A stretch of 26,960 nt of DNA from a virus: the IMG/VR virus record IMGVR_UViG_3300022888_000031, positions 1 to 26,960 of that record. One strand, 5' to 3'. Position numbers and translations under genes: made by a program. Positions 7,682 to 16,634 of this stretch are shown here, one piece after another; positions within the stretch are counted from its first letter, which is position 1, and every line of letters begins with the position of its first letter. The notes beneath the pieces are model-generated. The model did not search any database, was not told where the DNA came from, and saw only the letters and a program-made list of their open reading frames with translations.

Positions 7682-7983
7682 TGCCATATAAACAAAGTGA
7701 ATTACCTAATGTTCCTTTATATAGTTCATTAAAACAAAAACAATTTTCTGATAATTTTGATAAAATGATGACGTATGTTGATAACTATATAGAAGAAACT
7801 AGCCAACAAGATACAAAGTATCCCACGATAGAAAATGATTCAGGACAATTATTATTTTTTGGTTCTGGAAGTGGAGAAAATTTTGATACAAATTGGCAAA
7901 AGGTTGTAGTTCCAAACACTATACCAGATATAGATGAAGATTTAATACCATTACATATTAATACAGACTTCGAAAACTTCTAA
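7681..7983 (+). CDS. Small hypothetical protein between tail genes, 100 aa
   Basis: An acidic soluble protein with a helical part (about 16-45, LKQKQFSDNFDKMMTYVDNY) and an apolar glycine/serine segment (LLFFGSGSG, 58-66). It overlaps the preceding and following genes by one base each (TAATG at both ends). Such tight coupling to the 1831-aa protein suggests a small adaptor or chaperone for it, or a minor wedge component. No family recognised. Confidence 0.72.
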   Translation: MPYKQSELPNVPLYSSLKQKQFSDNFDKMMTYVDNYIEETSQQDTKYPTIENDSGQLLFFGSGSGENFDTNWQKVVVPNTIPDIDEDLIPLHINTDFENF

Positions 7984-10900
7984 TGTCAAGTATTTTATTA
8001 CAAGAAGATCTTCAAAATTTATCTCAAGGTAAAGTCACATCGGGTGGAACTAACACTACTGGATTTGGTACTTCTGTTACAGATTTACTTATAGTAGGTG
8101 GCCAACCGATTTTAAATGATTTTGCAATAATTAAAGTTATAGATTCTGGTGGTACAGAGATTTTATTATCACAAACATTTAAATCTACTGCATTTGATTT
8201 AGATTCAGACGGTAAAGTTATCTTTAATATTGGTAATCATTTAAGAACACTTGGATTCGATCAAGGAACTTATAATGTACAATATGAATTTTTAAGAAGA
8301 AAAAGTGGATTACCAGGTGCTCGTTCAATTGATCTAAGCGGTGAATTTTATTCTGGCCCCACTACAACTACAGAAGATGGTAATATATATAAGGATGTGT
8401 TAGATGAGACCACCATATTGGGTTCGGTTGATGCAGGATTAGAAATTAATAATATCTCAACGTTACGAGATGAAGTTATTATATCACCCAATGTAGATAT
8501 TACTAATGAAAAGTATTTAGAAGAAACAGATACATTATTTAATCCAACTTATACCTATTATTTAAGAACTCAAAGCCCAAACTCACTTAAGATAGACGAT
8601 ATAGACCTAATAACAGAACAAAATTTTGGTACATCTGGAATAGGAGTAAGGTCTGGACAAATAGCACACGGCGATAATTCTATAGAGTTTGGTACGGCTT
8701 CCCCCACCAACGTAGTTACACGAGAACAATTTGATAAATTTTATGTTGAAGGAACTACCAATGTTATATTACGAGATATGTTTGTTACCACCGTTGAACA
8801 AGTACCAAAGACAGAAATTGTAACGAAAACTGAAGTAGAGGCAAGACCACTCATACCACCCGTGGGATCTCAAACAGGAACAATTAGTGATTTGGCACAA
8901 TGGATATATGATGGAGCTGCAGATTCTTGGCTTCCTAATCTTGGTGTATTACAACAAGATGCATCAGGGGAGTTTTTAAGTAATGTGTTGATTGTTGGAA
9001 TGTCTTTAAAACAGGCAATTCAACAGAACCATATAACTCCTATCATTGATATGTGGGAAGAATTGCAGCACGAAGCAAGGGATCATGATAACTCCGTAGA
9101 GGTAGAATATCATAATAGGGCTCAAGAGTGGTGGATTAAAAATAGAGACGTATTAAGAAAATTTAAAGATATTAATGGTCTGACTATGAATTGGGATGAT
9201 TATGGTATCTTAGCAAGTGCCGCTAGTACTATAACAGAAACCCAGATTGGGAATTATATTAGTGATTGGGGTGCTTTAGATGGTACTGTAAATGATTTAG
9301 CAGGTTATTTTTATATGACGGATGATTATAATTTAGGAGATTTACAAGCAAGACAAGACACAGTAACAACTTTTGAAGAAGTAAAAAGATACGCTGATTA
9401 TACAGGAAAAATTTCAAGTGTTAGTTATGACGGAGAGTTTCTTAATAGAATAGTATTAGAAGAAACACCAAAAGACTACGCTAAAAGAAATGGTTTATTT
9501 TTATTCGAAGCACCAACCAGTGATACAGTTTATATAGATAGACCAATGTTTTTTATAACAAATAAATCTACTGTGAGTAATCTTAGAACATATATGTATT
9601 TTAGGGATGGTTATAGAAGTTTAATAGTTAATAATAAAAATGGCGGACACGCAGGAATTTTAAAATTATATCAACCGTTACCAGAACGATATAATATAGG
9701 AAGTACTTGTCAAATAGTAGAAGAAGTAATACCTAATAAGAGTTTTGGTGTAGAGTTAATTCCTTGGATAGAGACTCCATTACCCTCAACTATATTATTG
9801 CCCCCTACTTCGGATGGAGTATCAGAACAAATACAGCCAGTCACAACTGAATATAAAAATTGGTCAGAATTATCTTTTCAAAGTAGTTCTCTTTATAGGG
9901 ATATTATAAATAAAGTAATTAGTGGTAGTATAAATGAAACAGAATTAAATGTTGATTATTCGGAGTATGATAATTTTGTACATTTTAGTTCAGCTGAAAA
10001 AAGATTATCAAATTTTAAATATAAGTTAGAAAAACTTGAAGGATACGAACAAGAAAGTTCTTCTATTAGTGGATTATATACAGGCTCGGGAGCATTAGGA
10101 AATGATCCTAACACGGTAGTGACTGGTTCTCAACAAAAATTAGATTCATTAGAATTACAAATAGATGAATTAAAGAATAATTTTGATGGGTATGAGAAAT
10201 ATCTTTATTATGAAAGTGCTTCTTTTACCACAAGTAGTTTTGGAATGCATTTTGATGCTACTTGGCCCAAACAGAATACTTCAAAACCATATGTTCTATA
10301 TCATTCAACACAATCTGTAGCAGATACTTGGTATGAAAATCAAAAAGTAAGTGCATCAAATTATGATTATTATAATAGAGATTATTTAATTTATCATATG
10401 CCTGAACATATATCACGAGATAGTGAAAATGAAGTATTTTTAAGATTAGTAAAAATGTTAGGACAACATTTTGATAACATTAAAAATTATATTGATGAAT
10501 TACCCTCAATTTATGATAGAGAAGAATCATTAACTAAAGGATTACCTAAACAGTTAGCTTCTACGATAGCTAAATCTCTTGGTTGGCAATTATATGATGG
10601 TTATGATTTAGTACAATTAGATGAATATACAACTGGTAAATTAGTTGCTCAAGATAATACTATAACATCCTCTTCATCAGTACCATTGGGAGATGTTAGT
10701 AAGGAAGTATGGAAACGAATATTAACAAATATGCCATTGTTTTTAAAGGCTAAAGGAACGTTAAAGGCATTAAAAGGATTGATAACTTGTTATGGTATTC
10801 CATCTACAATATTACGAGTAAGAGAATATGGTGGCCCAACTAAAAATGAAGTTAATCCCAACTATGAAGCAGTTCGTAGATTTTCAAAGGCGTTAGATTT

Positions 10901-13478
10901 TAAAACATCGCAATATGTTCATACAAAGTGGAAGGATTCTACCGATACTGGTATGAAACCAAAGACAGTTGAGTTTAGATTTAAGGCAGTATCAAGTTCT
11001 AATATGCAGTTGGTTCATATGGATAGAGGCTCCCGTGAAGCTGGATGGGGAATACATTTAAAAGATAATGGTTCAGTAGATAATATGGCCTCCATAGTAT
11101 TTTCACTTAGTGGCTCTCAGGCATCTGGTGCACCAGCTGAAGAAATTAAAGAAGTTACAAGTTCTGCACTACCATTTTTTAATGGTGATTATTGGTCGGT
11201 GATGTTACGGAAAGAATTGGTTAATGATGAGATATTCTCTACAAGAATACATTCTGGTTCTGTAGGAATGGTAACAGGTTCATACAATTTTGAAACAGGA
11301 AGTTTACAAACACCATTTGAATCGGTAGGAGATGGTGGAACATTAGAAGTTGTTTCACAAAGTTCTTATATTTTTGATGGTCTTTATAGTTTAGGATTTA
11401 AAAATACAAAGTCAAGTGGAGAGGCATACACTTATCCATTTACAAATAATGATGATGGTACTAATGTAAGTACTTATGGAGATGCAAGAGTAGCATCCGC
11501 ATCATTTGCCGAGGAATTTGATTTTAGTGTTTATGCACGGTCTAAAACTGGTGGTGCTAATATGCAAATGTGGATTATGGAGTTGGGTGAAAAAGGAAAT
11601 ATATTAGAAGAAAGTTATACATATTATCCATCTCAAAAGAAAAATTGGGGATATGGAGCATTACATCCAGCATCATATGGAATAGGAACTAAGTGGGAAA
11701 AATATACCGTTAGGGCAAAAATATCACACCCACAAACAAAATTTATTGGTGTGAGATTAGATAATGAAACAAACGGACAAACAATATATTTCGATAAAGG
11801 AGAGTTAAGACAAATAGGAACTGGAGCATTAAAGTTTGATTTGATTGCTAAACAATTTGATGCGGGTAGAGATGTTATTCAATACCAAACTCGTGAATCA
11901 CTTATTATTGATGGTTTATCAAACGCAGCATCTGCATCTTATTCTGGTAGTTGGGAACAAGATGGAGATTTATATGTTGGTGGCGGAGGCGTTTCTCACG
12001 GAGGATTTGTATCAGGCTCAGTACATGAAGTGCCGAGTGATAATATGCGATTGAGTGGCTCAATGATGGAATTTAGATTGTGGAGTACTCCATTAGATGA
12101 ACAACATTTTGATACACACGTGGAAACACCACAATCTTTTGTAGGAAACAATTTTACAGGTTCAATGAACGAGTTAGTACAACGATTATCTTTTAATGAA
12201 GATACAAATCATGGAACGGGAGCAGATAGTGAGAAGTCTATTAGGAATACGGCAGCAAATTCTAATTATCCATATACGGGGTCTGCAAAAGGTTTTGCAA
12301 GTGAGAACAATTATTCAAATGTAGTAGATAGATTGAAAATGCCATTACCAACAATTGGTGGAATAAGACGAAGTGCAAATAAAGCAAGGATTTCACCTCG
12401 ACAATTAAAAGATGAGTTTAAAGGTAGTTTGAATTTATCAACAAAATACAGAGTTGAGAAAAGTGTAGGTTCAATAGAGACAAAAGATTCAGAAAGATTA
12501 GGAATATATTTCTCTCCAGTTGATGTTATTAATGAAGATATTATTTTTACTTTATCAGATTTAGATTTAGAAGATAAATTAGGTGACCCAAGAGATAATG
12601 CAAGAGAAACCTATGATAAGTATGGTGGATTGAAACAAACTGCAGATAAGTATTGGAGAAAATATAACGGAAGTAATAATTTTTGGGATTATTTGAGATT
12701 AATAAATTATTTCGACCATAGTGTTTTCAGTCAAGTTAAGAAATTGATACCTGCTAGAGCTAAAGCAACCGTAGGTGTATTGATTGAAAATAATATATTA
12801 GAACGTAATAAAATTGCACGAGAAAAAACTTTTAGAGAATATCCAGTATTTGAAGATACATTAACTAAATTGAGAAATAGTGGTAGTGATGTATTTGAAT
12901 TACATGGGGAAAATCCCGTAATAGAGAATGAAATAGAATATATGGGAATATTGAGTGGTGATAATTTAGCCGAATTAAAATATTATGAGGATTATATAGA
13001 GAGAAAGGCAAGTCATTTTGGTTCAATAATGAGTTTTGGACATATGACAAGAGGTTATGGAAGTGATTTTTCAGGAAGTTATGTGAGTCAAGGTGGTGTT
13101 AGTTCAATATTTACTGAAAGTATTGCTATGATTGACGAACAGAGAACATCTAAATTTAATAAAAAGAAAGTATTTACTTATAGTACTAAAGAACATTTTT
13201 TACAAGGAAGTGCAAGTGGAGTATCGTTTAATTCATCAAGTTATGAAAATCAGGCGGATGATGTTTTAGCATTAGAACGATTACAATTTGTAGGATGTAG
13301 AAATACTAAAGAAACTGCACTACCTTCTAAGGATTTAAGTGGTCAAATTGTCTATGATGCAGTTACTATGGTATTAACCAATCCATATGTTGCCACTACT
13401 TTTGATTCGGCAAATGTTAAATTAACAACTGAATTAGATACTGGAGCAGATACATTGGATATTGCAAAAGATGACTAA
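7983..13478 (+). CDS. Giant multidomain tail/baseplate protein, 1831 aa
   Basis: The largest gene here. Residues 1-800 are a mix of β-rich and helical regions without a family I can name. About 810-955 resembles phage tail protein I: it includes FLRLVKMLGQHFDNIKNYID, ELPSIYDR, an LA.tIAKSLGWQL stretch, then MPLFLKAKGTLKALKGLI and TCYGIPSTILRVREYGG. About 970-1110 looks like a LamG/concanavalin-like β-sandwich (LDFKTSQYVHTKW, VEFRFKA). About 1170-1285 is like a carbohydrate-binding CBM4/9-type module, with FDFSVYAR, WEKYTVRA, IGVRLDN and IYFDKGELRQ. About 1290-1400 is a second LamG-like domain ending MEFRLWSTPLD. A helical C-terminal region follows. It occupies the position of T4 gp7 (1032 aa) but is far longer. 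It probably links the baseplate to surface-binding modules. Domain calls are from motifs only. Confidence 0.82.
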   Translation: MSSILLQEDLQNLSQGKVTSGGTNTTGFGTSVTDLLIVGGQPILNDFAIIKVIDSGGTEILLSQTFKSTAFDLDSDGKVIFNIGNHLRTLGFDQGTYNVQYEFLRRKSGLPGARSIDLSGEFYSGPTTTTEDGNIYKDVLDETTILGSVDAGLEINNISTLRDEVIISPNVDITNEKYLEETDTLFNPTYTYYLRTQSPNSLKIDDIDLITEQNFGTSGIGVRSGQIAHGDNSIEFGTASPTNVVTREQFDKFYVEGTTNVILRDMFVTTVEQVPKTEIVTKTEVEARPLIPPVGSQTGTISDLAQWIYDGAADSWLPNLGVLQQDASGEFLSNVLIVGMSLKQAIQQNHITPIIDMWEELQHEARDHDNSVEVEYHNRAQEWWIKNRDVLRKFKDINGLTMNWDDYGILASAASTITETQIGNYISDWGALDGTVNDLAGYFYMTDDYNLGDLQARQDTVTTFEEVKRYADYTGKISSVSYDGEFLNRIVLEETPKDYAKRNGLFLFEAPTSDTVYIDRPMFFITNKSTVSNLRTYMYFRDGYRSLIVNNKNGGHAGILKLYQPLPERYNIGSTCQIVEEVIPNKSFGVELIPWIETPLPSTILLPPTSDGVSEQIQPVTTEYKNWSELSFQSSSLYRDIINKVISGSINETELNVDYSEYDNFVHFSSAEKRLSNFKYKLEKLEGYEQESSSISGLYTGSGALGNDPNTVVTGSQQKLDSLELQIDELKNNFDGYEKYLYYESASFTTSSFGMHFDATWPKQNTSKPYVLYHSTQSVADTWYENQKVSASNYDYYNRDYLIYHMPEHISRDSENEVFLRLVKMLGQHFDNIKNYIDELPSIYDREESLTKGLPKQLASTIAKSLGWQLYDGYDLVQLDEYTTGKLVAQDNTITSSSSVPLGDVSKEVWKRILTNMPLFLKAKGTLKALKGLITCYGIPSTILRVREYGGPTKNEVNPNYEAVRRFSKALDFKTSQYVHTKWKDSTDTGMKPKTVEFRFKAVSSSNMQLVHMDRGSREAGWGIHLKDNGSVDNMASIVFSLSGSQASGAPAEEIKEVTSSALPFFNGDYWSVMLRKELVNDEIFSTRIHSGSVGMVTGSYNFETGSLQTPFESVGDGGTLEVVSQSSYIFDGLYSLGFKNTKSSGEAYTYPFTNNDDGTNVSTYGDARVASASFAEEFDFSVYARSKTGGANMQMWIMELGEKGNILEESYTYYPSQKKNWGYGALHPASYGIGTKWEKYTVRAKISHPQTKFIGVRLDNETNGQTIYFDKGELRQIGTGALKFDLIAKQFDAGRDVIQYQTRESLIIDGLSNAASASYSGSWEQDGDLYVGGGGVSHGGFVSGSVHEVPSDNMRLSGSMMEFRLWSTPLDEQHFDTHVETPQSFVGNNFTGSMNELVQRLSFNEDTNHGTGADSEKSIRNTAANSNYPYTGSAKGFASENNYSNVVDRLKMPLPTIGGIRRSANKARISPRQLKDEFKGSLNLSTKYRVEKSVGSIETKDSERLGIYFSPVDVINEDIIFTLSDLDLEDKLGDPRDNARETYDKYGGLKQTADKYWRKYNGSNNFWDYLRLINYFDHSVFSQVKKLIPARAKATVGVLIENNILERNKIAREKTFREYPVFEDTLTKLRNSGSDVFELHGENPVIENEIEYMGILSGDNLAELKYYEDYIERKASHFGSIMSFGHMTRGYGSDFSGSYVSQGGVSSIFTESIAMIDEQRTSKFNKKKVFTYSTKEHFLQGSASGVSFNSSSYENQADDVLALERLQFVGCRNTKETALPSKDLSGQIVYDAVTMVLTNPYVATTFDSANVKLTTELDTGADTLDIAKDD

Positions 13479-13590
13479 CTTAATTAAAAACTTAATATTT
13501 ATACTTGAAGGATTAACTTTTAATAAACGGTTTCACGTAGACAATTCAAGTATTTCTATGGAAATAAACAGTAAAATCAGGAATTAATAT
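13479..13590 (+). promoter_or_regulatory. Intergenic region with ATATTTATA motif
   Basis: The 112-base gap between two structural operons holds ATATTTATA at 13495-13503, the same motif found before the genes at 1232 and 17906. It lies 87 bases upstream of ATG 13591. After it comes CTTGAAGGATTAAC, which resembles the TGTAAGGAATAAAT that follows the copy at 17825. CAGGAATTAATATATG provides the ribosome-binding site. I see no convincing terminator for the upstream operon. A late-promoter role is inferred from recurrence only. Confidence 0.42.
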
Positions 13591-14286
13591 ATGGGATATT
13601 TAAACAAAACAACACAAGTATTAGATGCTATTCTAACAACAAAAGGTCGTGAGTTGTTAGCTAAGGGTGATGGTAGCTTCAATATAACAAAATTCGCATT
13701 AGGTGATGATGAAATAGATTATACCTTATGGAATCCAGGACACCCATCTGGTTCAGATTATTATGGGGCAGTATTGGAAAATATGCCAATTTTGGAGGCT
13801 GTAACTAACGAAGCGTCAGTTATGAAGTTTAAAATTCTTGCAGATACTACACATTTACAAGGTTCACCAGACCCAACTCAAATGGCATATTTGAGTGGTA
13901 TAGAAGACCAAGTAAATAATGGTATTTCATTATCATTTAACCAAACAGGTAATGATGGTAGAGGAACAAGAACAGCAGTTACTATAAATCCAACAACTGA
14001 AAATTTAAAACAGGCGGAAACGTATTCTTATACTTTATTGAATACCAATGTAGCATTCTTATATCTTAATGGTGACGAAACGGATTCAGGTGGATTTAAT
14101 AGTGAGTCAAGAACAAAATTTAGAAGTTCTCAAACTATTACTACCAGGGAAAAGGGAGATACTATTAATATTAAGTGTAAGGCAATTAGTTCCACGATTT
14201 CACCCGCTAAAACTACATTGATAGTTAGAGGTAGAACAAGTGGTGCAACAGCCAGTATAACTGTAACAGTAACGTCAGCGAGTTAA
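13591..14286 (+). CDS. Virion structural protein with Ig-like C-terminus, 231 aa (paralog A)
   Basis: The N-terminal 55 residues carry a distinct motif, DAILTTKGRELLAKGDGSFN then ITKFALGDDEIDYTLWN, which is shared with the next gene. I recall similar LT.rGR..L...L.I.kFALgDDEidY stretches in structural proteins of other large phages. The C-terminal half (about 135-231) is a threonine- and serine-rich β-sandwich of Ig-like character (YSYTLLNTNVAFLYLNGDE, KGDTINIKCKA, ASITVTVTSAS). Such domains often decorate capsids or tails. It starts the second structural block after a promoter-like region. Its role is probably surface decoration or tail structure. Confidence 0.72.
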   Translation: MGYLNKTTQVLDAILTTKGRELLAKGDGSFNITKFALGDDEIDYTLWNPGHPSGSDYYGAVLENMPILEAVTNEASVMKFKILADTTHLQGSPDPTQMAYLSGIEDQVNNGISLSFNQTGNDGRGTRTAVTINPTTENLKQAETYSYTLLNTNVAFLYLNGDETDSGGFNSESRTKFRSSQTITTREKGDTINIKCKAISSTISPAKTTLIVRGRTSGATASITVTVTSAS

Positions 14287-14292
14287 TAATAT

Positions 14293-14790
14293 ATGAGTTT
14301 TTTAGATAAATCCCAAGCAATATTTGTAGACGCCGTATTAACTGATAGAGGTAGACAACTTTTATCTAAAGGTGACAATTTAAATATAGTTAAATTTGCA
14401 CTATCTGATGATGGAGTGGATTATTCTATGTTTAATGTTACTGATACACGGGGTCCTGATTATTTTGATTCTTCTATTTTAGGAATGCCTGTATTAGAGG
14501 CATTTACAAGAACAGCGGCAGCTACAGAAGATGGAACAAGTTCTACTATGAAAACACTTTTAACAAGTGAAATAAATCAGAGTAGATTTGAGCAAGAAAT
14601 TACTGGATTGCCCGATGTATTAAATTTAGAAGGTGCATTATCAAATATAGTTCTTTCACCCGAAACATTAAATTTAGGTGGAAATGAAAACTATACAATA
14701 ACTTTGAGTGATGATTCTTTTGTTGATATATTTGTTGAAGGAGATACGATAGCATCACCGTATGTACGATCCGAGAAAAGGCCTACTTAG
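14293..14790 (+). CDS. Paralog of the preceding structural protein, 165 aa, Ig-like domain cut short
   Basis: Its first 50 residues align with the preceding protein: VDAVLTDRGRQLLSKGDN then IVKFALSDDGVDYSMFN. The β-rich C-terminal part (NENYTITLSDDSFVDIFVEG) aligns with the start of the Ig-like domain there, but the frame ends at an in-frame TAG (14788-14790) after SEKRPT. The matching second half of the Ig-like domain is found at the start of the next gene, in the same frame. The protein is therefore either a half-domain or part of a longer readthrough product. The TAG is part of a TAGGAGG that serves as a strong ribosome-binding site for the next ORF. Confidence 0.72.
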   Translation: MSFLDKSQAIFVDAVLTDRGRQLLSKGDNLNIVKFALSDDGVDYSMFNVTDTRGPDYFDSSILGMPVLEAFTRTAAATEDGTSSTMKTLLTSEINQSRFEQEITGLPDVLNLEGALSNIVLSPETLNLGGNENYTITLSDDSFVDIFVEGDTIASPYVRSEKRPT

Positions 14791-14805
14791 GAGGACAATA
14801 ATAAA

Positions 14806-15492
14806 ATGCCATTATCAGTAAAACAAGGAAGAAAAATAGGAATATTTCTTAAACCCAATGTTCCAACAGATAAAAATTCTTTTGTTGAAAGAGAAGTATA
14901 TGTAACTTTACAAGGTTCAAAAACTGGTAAAGAAACAAAAGTTAAATTAAAAATTAAGGCGGGTAGGAGACACGCACCAATACAGAGTAATAGTGGGGCG
15001 GTTACATTAAGTGAAAGTGGACAAATTGTAGAAACCTTTAACCCAAATCAAGTACCAGAGGAACTTATAGAAATAATAAAAGAAGAAAAAATTATAGAAA
15101 AACTTGACTTAATAGAAGAAGAAAAAATACTGGATATTCCAGATATAATGGATGAAGTGGAGCCACCCCTACCTTCCAACATAAAGGAAATAAGGGATAT
15201 GATAGATACAGACGCATTAAAGAAGTTAGCTGGATCGGGTGGAATATCGAATTTAGCTAATTTAGGTAATTTGGGTAATTTAGGCAACCTAAACCTAGGA
15301 CTAGGTAAGGATCCTGCACCAAAGAAAAAGAAAAAGGCATCCCCATCGGTAGCAACTGCAGCCACAACATCCGCATTAGCCGCAGCCGCCGCCGCAGCAG
15401 CAGCGAAAAAGAAAGCAGCAGCACTTATGGCAAAATTATCAAGTAAAGGAATTGGTAAAACGACCGGGCCAAGAAACCCAGTAGAGAGATAG
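14806..15492 (+). CDS. Low-complexity structural protein, 228 aa; N-terminus continues the Ig-like domain
   Basis: Residues 4-55 (SVKQGRKIGIFLKP, REVYVTLQGSKTGKETKVKL) look like the missing second half of the Ig-like domain of the gene before, in the same reading frame. After that the protein is low in complexity. It has an acidic Ile/Glu/Leu helix (about 82-115), a NLGNLGNLGN repeat near 150-160, KKKKK (about 173-177), a run of alanines in SALAAAAAAAAAKKK (about 188-203), and a basic C-terminus. No membrane helix is convincing: the alanine run is flanked by lysines and reads as a charged helix. It could bind DNA or act as a flexible linker. AGGAGGACAATAATAAAATG gives a very strong start. Confidence 0.7.
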   Translation: MPLSVKQGRKIGIFLKPNVPTDKNSFVEREVYVTLQGSKTGKETKVKLKIKAGRRHAPIQSNSGAVTLSESGQIVETFNPNQVPEELIEIIKEEKIIEKLDLIEEEKILDIPDIMDEVEPPLPSNIKEIRDMIDTDALKKLAGSGGISNLANLGNLGNLGNLNLGLGKDPAPKKKKKASPSVATAATTSALAAAAAAAAAKKKAAALMAKLSSKGIGKTTGPRNPVER

Positions 15493-15548
15493 TAAATATT
15501 GAGTAGGGTAATGACAAAAAAATTAAATTATTATAACAGGAGTTAAAA

Positions 15549-16622
15549 ATGGCAGTATTTGTTGAATTCGACGGCCAAAGTGATGTACAAGAAACAACAT
15601 CAACGGTATCTACTGGAATGTGGTCTGGTGGAGCAATTAAATTAGATGCTACATCCACAACAGCAGGGATGTTTACATCATCCTTACAAAGTGGAAGCAG
15701 TGGTGAATATTATTTAGATATTCACAACGAAGTAACATCTTCAACTACATCAGAGGTACAATTTAGTATTGCTTACGGACACTTCGCAGGAAGTGGTTCA
15801 AAGAATGCTCAATCAGGTAATAATCCAAGTCAGGCAATTTATAGACAATTTAAGAATCTGATACTTCCCCCATCCCAAACATATTTTAAAATTGGGGCAA
15901 CGGGAGCAGAATCAAGTTCTACTGATGGATATTTTCTTAGTGTGGCAAGAGCCCGAATGAGAGAGAAAATGGATCCAGGTAACTGGCAAATAGATTTACG
16001 AACGCCAGCTGGTGCTGAAGGATTAAGCCTAATTGATGATAGTGATGCAACTACAAACCCTGAAACTGGAAAGGCATCTACATATTTTAATGTAGTGTCT
16101 GGTTCAATTCAAGGTGGAGCATCCGCATACCGATATAGTACTGGAACTACTAAGAAATATTATGGTAGATTCTATCCATATTTAGGTGTGATTTATCTTG
16201 ATAGAAAACTCTTAGATGATGCACCAGCAGAAGCCGCAGGCACGGTAAGTGGTGTAAGTTTAGGAACTGCATATTCAGATAACGCGGATGACTTTAATCA
16301 TAGTAAGTTGTTTAAAGCATTTAAATCAGATTCATCTGGTACGGGATATTTTCAAGCAAGACGTGAAGAAGAAATTAAATCAACTCATTATTTCTGTAGA
16401 GTTAAAAACAATATGTTTAATTATAGTCAAAATCCAACATATTTTACAGGAAGTAATGGAGATTTAACTAATCCTAATTTCTTAACCGATCCTCGTTCTT
16501 ATGTAACTACAGTTGGTTTGTATAATGGTACAGATGAATTATTAGCAGTCGCTAAACTTTCCAAACCATTCTTAAAAACACCCTCAAGAGAAGCAACAGT
16601 AAAAGTCAGATTAGACTTCTAA
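15549..16622 (+). CDS. Virion structural protein, 357 aa (paralog B1)
   Basis: A β-rich Ser/Gly/Thr protein. Residues about 95-115 contain AIYRQFKNLILPPSQTYF and about 310-357 contain YVTTVGLYNGTDELLAVAKL followed by SKPFLK and a final VRLDF. The C-terminal motif is repeated almost exactly in the next gene. I recall this YVTTVGLYN..neLLAVAKLskP ending in structural proteins of other T4-like marine phages. It follows a CAGGAGTTAAAAATG start. The pair probably forms part of the tail or neck; a specific T4 equivalent is not evident. Confidence 0.75.
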   Translation: MAVFVEFDGQSDVQETTSTVSTGMWSGGAIKLDATSTTAGMFTSSLQSGSSGEYYLDIHNEVTSSTTSEVQFSIAYGHFAGSGSKNAQSGNNPSQAIYRQFKNLILPPSQTYFKIGATGAESSSTDGYFLSVARARMREKMDPGNWQIDLRTPAGAEGLSLIDDSDATTNPETGKASTYFNVVSGSIQGGASAYRYSTGTTKKYYGRFYPYLGVIYLDRKLLDDAPAEAAGTVSGVSLGTAYSDNADDFNHSKLFKAFKSDSSGTGYFQARREEEIKSTHYFCRVKNNMFNYSQNPTYFTGSNGDLTNPNFLTDPRSYVTTVGLYNGTDELLAVAKLSKPFLKTPSREATVKVRLDF

Positions 16623-16634
16623 GGGAGATACAGG

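Noticed and set aside
14788-14790. TAG recoded as a sense codon throughout this phage
   Set aside because: TAG ends several clear genes here (for example at 2711, 6440, 15492, 21907 and 23619), often as part of TAGGAG. Only local readthrough at 14788 remains possible.
15048-15365. A 105-aa minus-strand frame rich in Ser, Ile and Phe runs
   Set aside because: It is the complement of the Glu/Lys/Ala-rich low-complexity + strand gene, and the runs follow from that composition.
15510-15545. An 11-codon frame (MTKKLNYYNRS) ending just before ATG 15549
   Set aside because: It has no ribosome-binding site of its own, and its end simply overlaps the site of the next gene. A leader peptide cannot be excluded but nothing supports it.
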